A stretch of DNA of 7,160 nt from DASVWH01 sp036389715. Lineage in GTDB: Bacteria > Acidobacteriota > Blastocatellia > Pyrinomonadales > Pyrinomonadaceae. Below, one piece after another: positions 1-5,274 of this stretch. Location of the stretch: contig DASVWH010000001.1 of assembly GCA_036389715.1 (NCBI GenBank), positions 1-7,160 of the forward strand, given 5' to 3'. Both the position numbers and the translations under genes were made by a program. The notes beneath the pieces were generated by a model, which ran no database searches, had not been told where the DNA came from, and saw only the letters and a list, made by a program, of their open reading frames with translations. Positions within the stretch are counted from its first letter, which is position 1; every line of letters starts with the position of its first letter.

Positions 1-1
1 G

Positions 2-808
2 CGCGTCCGTCTCGGCTATGACCCGCCGGCGGGCAGGCTCGGCTCGCTGGTCGCGCGGCTCTTCGGCAAAAATCCCGAACAGCAGTTGGAGGAAGACCTC
101 GAACGCTTCGCCGAAGTCGCGGAGGGACGCGGGCGCGGAAGAACAGCGCGCTACGACCATGCGGCCTTCGAGGAGCGCGAGCGCGCTGCGCGCAGAATCG
201 CCCGGCCGGAGCGCCGCACGTCCGGCCAGTCCCCGCGATCTTCCCCGCAATATCAGGAGCGGGATTCTCGCCCAGGGATGCGGGCTGGCTACGGCGAGTC
301 GCGCCGCAGAAGCGACGGGGCGGACGCGGGTTACAGTTCAACGGTCGAGCGCGATGAGCGTGGGCGACGCCAGGCCGAGCCGCGCGAGCATCCCCGCGAA
401 GCCCTGCGCGAAGCCCGACGGAGACAGCCCGGGCCGGTGCGTCGGGACAGGGAAGAGAGCCCGCGCGATGGATGGAGAGGACGCGGCGCTCGGCGCGAGC
501 CGGAGTTCGGGCGCGAGGGACGATTGGCCGCAGACCTCGACTGGCCGGATGAGCAGAGACGCGAGGGCTCCGGGCGCAGGCGCGCTGCCGACCATTGGCA
601 GGACGATGAGATTCTGGAGCTGCCTCCGCTCAGACGCTACGACGCGGAGAGCAGCCGTCCGGGTTCCGGGCGACCGGCGCTGACGCCGCGCGAAAGAGAA
701 CGCGAGCGACGCAGGCCGAGAACCGACGATGATTATCCGAGACAGGCTTTCAGTCGCGGCGTGGATAAATTGATGGACGATCCGCCCAGCAGCCGCTGGC
801 GCAGATGA
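2..808 (+). CDS. SRPBCC (START-like) protein, C-terminal part, with a long arginine-rich tail; 5' end outside the window
   Basis: The frame is open from the left edge to a TGA at 806-808, giving 268 visible residues. Residues 1-40 resemble the last strand and C-terminal helix of SRPBCC cyclase/dehydrase-like proteins (COG5637 type): the YDPPAGRLGSLVARLFG segment followed by PEQQLEEDLERF. That family forms a helix-grip fold with a hydrophobic pocket; no substrate can be inferred here because most of the domain lies upstream. Family members usually end soon after this helix. Here the same frame continues for about 226 residues (43-268), with about 59 Arg and one Lys, many Glu, Asp, Pro and Gly, and no predicted membrane segment. 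It looks intrinsically disordered. Third codon positions stay GC-rich through the tail, supporting real coding rather than a run-on frame. An internal TTG at 86 could be mistaken for the start, but the homology extends upstream of it. The gene converges on csbD and ends 105 bp before a strong hairpin. The SRPBCC assignment is fairly sure; the role of the tail is unknown. Confidence 0.8.
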   Translation, partial: RVRLGYDPPAGRLGSLVARLFGKNPEQQLEEDLERFAEVAEGRGRGRTARYDHAAFEERERAARRIARPERRTSGQSPRSSPQYQERDSRPGMRAGYGESRRRSDGADAGYSSTVERDERGRRQAEPREHPREALREARRRQPGPVRRDREESPRDGWRGRGARREPEFGREGRLAADLDWPDEQRREGSGRRRAADHWQDDEILELPPLRRYDAESSRPGSGRPALTPRERERERRRPRTDDDYPRQAFSRGVDKLMDDPPSSRWRR

Positions 809-813
809 AAGCG

Positions 814-866
814 GAGAGACGCTTTGCTGCCTTTAAGGACGAGAGACGCTTTGCACCGTTAAGGGA
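814..866. repeat. Imperfect tandem repeat, two copies of about 27 bp
   Basis: Copy 1 is 814-840 and copy 2 is 841-866. Both begin with the identical 14-mer GAGAGACGCTTTGC (814-827 and 841-854) and share a later TTAAGG, with one base missing in copy 2. The repeat lies just after the SRPBCC stop codon, in non-coding sequence before the terminator hairpin. With two copies only, it may be a simple local duplication. Confidence 0.7.
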
Positions 867-913
867 TGCAGCGCATAGCGCACAGCAGCGTGAAAGAAAC
901 GTGAGACGGTGCG

Positions 914-968
914 AAACAGAGAGTGCCTGCGAAGAAGTTGAAACCTTCCTCGCAGGCACTCTCTGTTT
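914..968. terminator. Strong hairpin between convergent genes, probable bidirectional terminator
   Basis: The left arm 914-932 (AAACAGAGAGTGCCTGCGA) is the exact reverse complement of the right arm 950-968, a 19-bp perfect stem. The 17-nt loop contains a further GAAG/CTTC pairing (934-937 with 945-948). The arms start with AAA and end with TTT, so each strand has a short U run at the 3' side, though neither has a long U tract. It sits between the SRPBCC gene (plus, ending 808) and csbD (minus, ending 983), where a shared terminator is expected. A structured RNA element is the alternative, but position and symmetry favour termination. Confidence 0.82.
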
Positions 969-982
969 GATTCTCTCAAAAG

Positions 983-1195
983 TTATTTGCGGATGGCGTC
1001 GCCGACATCCCTGACCGCATCGCCCACCTTGCGCTTGGCTTCGCCGAAACCCTCCTGCACCTTGCCGCCAGCGCGGTCCGCAGTGCCTTCATCTTCCATC
1101 TCTCTATCGCCGGTCGCGCGGCCGACATGCTCTTTAATCGAGCCCTTGGCTTGATCCAAATGGCCCTCGACCTCATCCTTATTCGGTAAACCCAT
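983..1195 (-). CDS. CsbD-family stress-response protein
   Basis: This is a 70-residue, highly charged, cysteine-free protein with no signal peptide or membrane segment. It carries the CsbD-family pattern: NKDEVEGHLDQAKGSIKEHVG, residues 5-25, corresponds to the family's N-terminal 'KDE..G...Q.KG..KE..G' signature. A second similar block follows (DRAGGKVQEGFGEAKRKVGD). The C-terminus has a tandem heptad, VGDAVRD then VGDAIRK. Relatives such as E. coli YjbJ (69 residues) and Bacillus CsbD are abundant, hydrophilic general-stress proteins of unknown biochemical function; a stress role here is inferred from family. The start at 1195 is chosen because GGAGG lies 8 nt upstream. The frame extends to an ATG at 1240, but the extra residues lack the family pattern and the SD falls inside that extension. 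It is monocistronic in appearance, bounded by the 914-968 hairpin downstream and a candidate promoter region upstream. Confidence 0.9.
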   Translation of the reverse strand: MGLPNKDEVEGHLDQAKGSIKEHVGRATGDREMEDEGTADRAGGKVQEGFGEAKRKVGDAVRDVGDAIRK

Positions 1196-1203
1196 AGCAG
1201 AAT

Positions 1204-1208
1204 CCTCC
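1204..1208 (-). promoter_or_regulatory. Ribosome binding site that fixes the csbD start
   Basis: Read on the minus strand, GGAGG is followed by the 8-nt spacer ATTCTGCT and then ATG at 1195-1193. This is near-ideal Shine-Dalgarno spacing and favours the 70-residue product over the upstream in-frame ATGs at 1240 and 1210. The ATG at 1210 overlaps the SD itself. Confidence 0.8.
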
Positions 1209-1250
1209 ATCTTTCTTGACGAAACTGATTTTGCCGCCATGCGCTAATCG

Positions 1251-1278
1251 AATATTGCACACAGCTTAAGGCTCTCAA
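1251..1278 (-). promoter_or_regulatory. Candidate sigma-70-type promoter for csbD
   Basis: On the minus strand, TTGAGA (1278-1273, five of six bases matching TTGACA) is followed by a 16-bp spacer and AATATT (1256-1251, four of six matching TATAAT). The transcript would start near 1244, about 50 nt before the csbD ATG. The match is modest and would occur fairly often by chance, but the position is right. It lies directly downstream of the sigma-54-like site and would be an alternative or second promoter. Confidence 0.35.
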
Positions 1279-1280
1279 AT

Positions 1281-1296
1281 GGCAAAGCATGTGCCA
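1281..1296 (-). promoter_or_regulatory. Sigma-54-like -24/-12 promoter match upstream of csbD
   Basis: The minus strand reads TGGCACATGCTTTGCC. This fits TGGCAC-R-N4-TTGC-W in every defined base except the last W, which is C here, and it has the required 10 bp between the GG (1295-1294) and GC (1283-1282) dinucleotides. Start of transcription would fall near 1270, leaving a leader of about 75 nt before csbD. Sigma-54 promoters need an AAA+ activator, normally bound upstream. This is a motif match only; no activator gene is visible in the window. Confidence 0.42.
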
Positions 1297-1299
1297 GCC

Positions 1300-1314
1300 C
1301 GCAGGTGACCTGCG
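1300..1314. promoter_or_regulatory. Perfect 15-nt palindrome next to the csbD promoter, possible operator
   Basis: CGCAGGTGACCTGCG has two perfect 7-nt arms around one central base. It begins 4 bp beyond the -24 element of the sigma-54-like site. A dimeric transcription factor site is plausible from symmetry and position. Sigma-54 activator sites are usually further upstream, so it could instead be a repressor or accessory site, or chance. Confidence 0.35.
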
Positions 1315-1580
1315 CCGGGTCGCTTGTCTGGAGGTAAGCTATTGAAAATAGAGATGATGCGAGAGACGGCACGCGCCCCTGTGCGCTCGCTCTGGTAAAC
1401 GGGGATGAGAGTTTTCGTACAACTCACAGGGCCGCTGGTTGATCTTAGGACAATACGGGCGAGGTCGGCGGCAACAGCAAGTGATAATCAAGATTACTCT
1501 GCAAGACCGGGCAATGGACTTCGTTGCGCTCACCCTTCCCGGCAAGCTGGAACGGGTCGGCGCTGTTCTCCTGCGAGTCG
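1315..1580. other. Gene-free stretch between the csbD promoter region and the receptor terminator
   Basis: I see no convincing gene here. Open frames exist on both strands but lack family resemblance, and the longer plus-strand ones run through the terminator hairpin. One plus-strand site is notable: a perfect GGAGGT at 1330-1335, 6 nt before a TTG at 1342 that opens an 18-codon frame ending at TAA 1396-1398. It is discussed as a weak finding and not called as a gene. Confidence 0.5.
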
Positions 1581-1581
1581 G

Positions 1582-1620
1582 AAAAAACGGGGCGCGCCTT
1601 TGATGAAGGCGCGCCCCGTT
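1582..1620 (-). terminator. Rho-independent terminator of the TonB-dependent receptor gene
   Basis: On the minus strand a perfect 15-bp GC-rich stem (AACGGGGCGCGCCTT, 1620-1606, pairing with 1600-1586) encloses a 5-nt loop (1605-1601). It is followed by a run of six T (1587-1582, overlapping the last two stem bases). It lies 60 nt after the receptor stop codon. All elements of an intrinsic terminator are present and oriented for the minus-strand gene. Confidence 0.92.
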
Positions 1621-1679
1621 ATCGGCGTCCCGCTTCCAGTCCGATGAGAACTCGAAGCGGTTGTCACTAACCTGAAGAA

Positions 1680-4600
1680 CTAGAAGTGGAAACGTGCCGC
1701 AAACTGAATTTGACGCTCGCGGTACTTGTTGCTATCGGTCGTCGTCGTGCTGCCGAAGGCGGGCGTGAAACAGAGCCCGTTGGGGTTGTTAGAGGTCGTC
1801 CCGTTAATGGCAGCGCAGTTCGTGCTCGGCGTGTAGAGCGTCGCGCTCTGACCGAAAACCTGAGTCCGGTTGAAGATGTTGAAGCCTTCAGCCAGCAATT
1901 CGAGGTTATACCTTTCCGTGAACTTGAAGCGCTTTGAAATCCTCAAGTCCATGTTCTTGATACTCGGCAGGCGGAACGAATTGCGCGGCAGCTGCGTGAA
2001 CTGATTGCTGCCGTTTGAGCCGTTCAGGGCCGAACCCGAAACCGTGGCACTGTAGGGCGCGCCGCTGTAGTAGACGAAGATCGGCGCGATTGACCAGCCG
2101 TTGAGCAGGTAGTTAGAGAACGAATTGGCGTCGCCCTTGTAAGGCGTCGGCGCGTAAACCGCGCTGACGACAAATTTATGCCGCACATCGAAGCTGCTCG
2201 GGCCCGGATCGTAGCTCGGGTTGAAGACATCGACCGGCTGGTTGAAGATGCTGGTCGTGATGAGCGAGTTCTGGCCGGTGTCGGTTGATTTCGCCAGCGT
2301 ATAACTGGCCTGGAATTGCAGGCCGTCGGTGAAACGACGATTGGCTTGCAGAATCATCGCGTTGTACTCGGACTTGACGGAGCTTTGCTCGCGGAGCAGG
2401 GACGGCAGCGTCGTGTTGGCGCGAGCGTACTGCGGGAGAGTGAACGTCTGGCCGTTAGCATCGCCGCCGTAAATCGTGAAAGTCCGGGTCGCACCCGTCG
2501 GCGCGAGATTCACGTCCGCGAACGTCGGCAGATGTCTTCCCAGGCTGCCGACATAAGAGATGGAAGCGACCGTGTTTTTGGCAACCTCTCGCTCCAGGAC
2601 CAGATCATACTGAGCGATCTTGGGGGCCTGGAAATTCTCCTGGAAAAAGAAGATCGTCGCCGCCGCCAGCGTCTGATTGTTGTTTGGCAGGACGTTCGGG
2701 AAAATCGGAGAAGTCGCGCTCGGCGCGATGCTGACCGTTCCCTGTCCGGCCGGATTGCCCGTCTTGAGCAGGTTGTTCCAGATATGGCCGCCGAGAATGC
2801 GGCCGTAGTAGAGACCCGCTCCGCCGCGGATTGACGTTTTGCCGTCGCCCGTAATGTCGTAGGCAAAGCCTATGCGCGGGCCGAAATTGTTTTTGTCATT
2901 CGGCAAGGTCGAGGTCGCCTGGGCCAGGGTCCGAAAATCGTTCGGGATAACCGTCGTACTGGCGTTGGGCAAGGCCGCGTCGGGCAACTGCTGGTACTCA
3001 TAGCGCAGGCCGAGATTAACGGTCAAACGCGGCGTGACGCGAATGTCATCCTGTAGGAAGAAGCTGTACTCGTTTGTGCTGAACTTGATGCCGGGGATGC
3101 CGACACCCTGAACATAATTGCTGGTGTAACAACGCCCGGCCGTCCGCGTGGTGGTCGCGCAGGCGGGCTTGACCGCAAAGGGCGTCGCAAAATTCACGTA
3201 ATCGATGATGAAATCATTGATGTTGCCGTATGAATAAGAACCGGCCTCGGAACCGAGGTTCTGGATGTCATCAATGACATGATTGAAGTCGCCGCCGAAT
3301 TTGAGCGTATGCGTCCCTTTGCTCCAGGTCATCGTGTCGGCAAACTGGGTGCGATCCTCATAAGGATAACGGAGACGCTCAAAGTTGGTTGAAGTCCCGG
3401 AGGTCAATCCGCCCGTCAGGAAGACCTGCGGCGAACGCTGGCCCTGCGACGTTGTCGCCGTCAGCGGCTCACCGGGAAGCGGCTCCTGGCTTAATGCGAA
3501 TTCATGGTCGAGCGCATACTGGAAACGCGCTTCGTTGAGCAGCGTCGGGGCCAGCGTTGATTGCAGGCGCAGATTCAAAGTATCAACGCTGACAAAGTCG
3601 CTGCCGAAACTGCGGCGCGCAAACGTGTTGGTGGCCTGCGTCTGCAAGCCCGCGGGAGAGTTCCAGCGCAGACGATTATACGAGGCAGTGAACGTATTAT
3701 TACCGTTTATCTGCCAGTCAATCTTCGGGAAGATGATACGCTGGTCGCCCCTGCGCGGAGTCTCGCCGGTCAGCGAGTTGATATAGCTGACCGTGTTGTC
3801 AATCTGCGCATCGGTCAATCCCCTGGCCTTTAAGGTCGTCCGGTTGACGGTGTTGAGATAACCGGCGTTGGAAAAGACCGCGAGTCCCGGAAAGTTACGC
3901 TTCTGCTCGTCGTAGCTGAAGAAGAAAAACAGGCTGTTCTTAACAATCGGGCCGCCGATTGCGCCGCCGAATTGATGACGAATGTCGAGCGGCTTGATGC
4001 CGACGGGGGTTGAAATGCCGTTGATTAGCTCATTTCTGACCGCGCGCGGGTTGCGAGCGCCGAAGCGGTTGTTGCGGTAATACTCGAACAGGTCGCCGTG
4101 AAACTCGTTGGTTCCGCTCTTGGTGACGGTGTTGACCACGGCACCGGCCGAGCGCCCGTATTCCGCCGAATAGTTCGACGTGTTGACCTGAAACTCTCGA
4201 ATCGAAGCCTGGCTGACGACGTAAGCGATGCGCGTGCGCCCGCGCTCCTCCGATTGGAATGACTGGTTATTGTCGCCGCCGTCGACCGTGCTGTTATTGA
4301 GGAGGCCGGAGATGCCGCGAAAACTGATTAAGCCGAAGGGGCCGTCGGGAACAGAGGCGGGCGTCAGCAGCACGAAGTCTGAAGAGCGCCGCCCGTTAAT
4401 CGGCAGTTCGTTGATCGAAGTCTGGTTGATATTGACTGATAAATCCGGGGTATTGGTGTTGATGACCGGGGCCTCCGCCGAAACTTCAACGGTCGCCGTC
4501 GCTCCCGGGAGGCTCAAAGGAACATTAAGCGTCGTAATCCGCCCGACTTCGACCACTACGTTGGGCTGCGTAAATTCGGCGAAGCCGGAGCCCGTCACCT

Positions 4601-4844
4601 TGACACTGTAAGTTCCGGGTTGAAGATTGACGAGGCGATAACCGCCGTCCTCGTCGGCCGTCGCCGTCACTTCCTGATTCGTCCCGATATTAGTTGCCGT
4701 CACGGTCGCGTTCGGCACGCTGGCTCCCTGCGGATCGGCAACCTTACCACCGATGCCGCCCGTCACCGTTGATTGTGCAAAGACAATCGCACTCAGCGCG
4801 AAAATCATAAAAGCCGCAAAAGAGAGTCGGACAAATTTCGACAT
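1680..4844 (-). CDS. TonB-dependent outer-membrane receptor, Oar-like, with carboxypeptidase-regulatory-like domain
   Basis: This is a complete 1054-residue protein. Residues 1-23 form a signal peptide (FAAFMIFALSAIVFA, likely cut before Q24). Residues about 28-112 are a carboxypeptidase-regulatory-like beta-sandwich (GKVADPQGASVPNATVTAT, then DGGYRLVNLQPGTYSVKV). Residues about 135-250 are the plug (INELPINGRRSSDFVLLTP, then SAEYGRSAGAVVNTVTKSG). The rest is a large beta-barrel, including the family motif NNFGPRIGFAYDITGDGKT at 652-670, and the chain ends in an aromatic beta-signal, QFAARFHF. Such receptors use TonB/ExbBD energy to import ligands through the outer membrane; many Oar-like members have no known ligand. 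I see no clear TonB box. The only four cysteines occur as two pairs, 562/572 and 1010/1025. The start is supported by AAGGAG 10 nt upstream. No SusD-like partner or transport gene adjoins it, so it looks monocistronic, with its own terminator at 1582-1620. Class is confident; ligand unknown. Confidence 0.96.
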   Translation of the reverse strand: MSKFVRLSFAAFMIFALSAIVFAQSTVTGGIGGKVADPQGASVPNATVTATNIGTNQEVTATADEDGGYRLVNLQPGTYSVKVTGSGFAEFTQPNVVVEVGRITTLNVPLSLPGATATVEVSAEAPVINTNTPDLSVNINQTSINELPINGRRSSDFVLLTPASVPDGPFGLISFRGISGLLNNSTVDGGDNNQSFQSEERGRTRIAYVVSQASIREFQVNTSNYSAEYGRSAGAVVNTVTKSGTNEFHGDLFEYYRNNRFGARNPRAVRNELINGISTPVGIKPLDIRHQFGGAIGGPIVKNSLFFFFSYDEQKRNFPGLAVFSNAGYLNTVNRTTLKARGLTDAQIDNTVSYINSLTGETPRRGDQRIIFPKIDWQINGNNTFTASYNRLRWNSPAGLQTQATNTFARRSFGSDFVSVDTLNLRLQSTLAPTLLNEARFQYALDHEFALSQEPLPGEPLTATTSQGQRSPQVFLTGGLTSGTSTNFERLRYPYEDRTQFADTMTWSKGTHTLKFGGDFNHVIDDIQNLGSEAGSYSYGNINDFIIDYVNFATPFAVKPACATTTRTAGRCYTSNYVQGVGIPGIKFSTNEYSFFLQDDIRVTPRLTVNLGLRYEYQQLPDAALPNASTTVIPNDFRTLAQATSTLPNDKNNFGPRIGFAYDITGDGKTSIRGGAGLYYGRILGGHIWNNLLKTGNPAGQGTVSIAPSATSPIFPNVLPNNNQTLAAATIFFFQENFQAPKIAQYDLVLEREVAKNTVASISYVGSLGRHLPTFADVNLAPTGATRTFTIYGGDANGQTFTLPQYARANTTLPSLLREQSSVKSEYNAMILQANRRFTDGLQFQASYTLAKSTDTGQNSLITTSIFNQPVDVFNPSYDPGPSSFDVRHKFVVSAVYAPTPYKGDANSFSNYLLNGWSIAPIFVYYSGAPYSATVSGSALNGSNGSNQFTQLPRNSFRLPSIKNMDLRISKRFKFTERYNLELLAEGFNIFNRTQVFGQSATLYTPSTNCAAINGTTSNNPNGLCFTPAFGSTTTTDSNKYRERQIQFAARFHF

Positions 4845-4896
4845 AACAGGGGAACTCCTTCTAAATACTAGTCAGGTTGAAGTTGCGATCTTGATT

Positions 4897-4918
4897 CCGC
4901 GTGACCGAATGGACGCGG
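4897..4918. repeat. Inverted repeat in the receptor leader, possible operator or hairpin
   Basis: CCGCGT (4897-4902) and ACGCGG (4913-4918) are exact reverse complements around 10 nt, and an inner CC/GG pairing is possible with a 2-nt bulge. It lies 53-74 nt upstream of the receptor start codon. It could be a protein-binding site or an RNA hairpin in the 5' leader; the short arms leave chance as a real alternative. Confidence 0.3.
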
Positions 4919-5129
4919 GCATTTTGAATTACGAGAACATTTATTGAACAGGGCAGCACCCAAAGCGGAATGACGACTGCTAACACCTATTTGAGAGAGA
5001 ACTTGTACCACGCCCTGCGAGTCGGGCGCAAGCTCCTCAGTCGGCCTCAACGCCAAGCGCGCCCGGAAACCCACAACCCCGCAAGACGCTATCCTTTATT
5101 CGCAAAAATTGTGCCGGACGGCGGCCAAA

Positions 5130-5177
5130 AGTCGCGCGCTACTCTAAAAGCCAGCCACGTAATGTTTAGTCGCGCGC
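5130..5177. repeat. Two direct copies of a 10-mer, AGTCGCGCGC, 38 bp apart
   Basis: The copies are 5130-5139 and 5168-5177, in the non-coding gap between the thiolase stop and the receptor start. A 38-bp offset is about 3.6 helical turns, so the two do not clearly face the same side of the helix. They are rich in CG steps, which makes chance repetition in this genome plausible. Confidence 0.3.
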
Positions 5178-5274
5178 CCCTTTGAAGGAGCCGCCGACGA
5201 GCGCCCAAATTTTTGGATTTAATATGAAAATCAAGATGTTGGACGAAACGCTGGCCAGCGGCTGCGTGCCGTTC

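Larger units (their letters stand above)
4845..5274. other. Gene-free stretch: receptor leader and spacer after the thiolase gene
   Basis: There is no convincing gene in these 430 bp; short open frames on both strands show no family resemblance. It holds the receptor Shine-Dalgarno (AAGGAG on the minus strand, 4860-4855), a small inverted repeat at 4897-4918 and two copies of a 10-mer at 5130 and 5168. The receptor promoter should lie here, but I found no -35/-10 pair or -24/-12 pair good enough to call. No strong terminator follows the thiolase stop; a 12-nt palindrome, CGCTGGCCAGCG (5249-5260), is the nearest symmetric element and has no U tract directly after it. Confidence 0.6.

Noticed and set aside
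18..683. Long plus-strand open frame overlapping the SRPBCC gene
   Set aside because: It is a shadow in another frame. The SRPBCC motif and codon-position pattern belong to the frame ending at 808; this one is Ser/Arg/Ala-rich without any family signal.
805..1014. 69-codon frame whose ATG overlaps the SRPBCC stop (ATGA)
   Set aside because: The overlap suggests coupling, but the frame runs through the tandem repeat and the whole 19-bp hairpin and into csbD on the other strand, with no family resemblance.
1514..1603. Short plus-strand frame (29 codons) with a protein-like hydrophobic pattern
   Set aside because: It has no ribosome binding site, and its 3' end is formed by the left arm and loop of the terminator; the resemblance to a protein is probably chance.
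1405..1647. 80-codon plus-strand frame beginning MRVFVQLTGPL
   Set aside because: It reads through the receptor terminator stem, has no good Shine-Dalgarno, and its second half is low-quality Arg/Ser/Pro-rich sequence.
3245..3258. CCTCGG-AA-CCGAGG hairpin inside the receptor gene
   Set aside because: It lies in conserved reading frame, has a 2-nt loop and no neighbouring element; it is best explained by codon choice.
4868..5185. Short open frames on both strands in the receptor-thiolase gap
   Set aside because: No ribosome binding sites, no family patterns, and they overlap one another on opposite strands.
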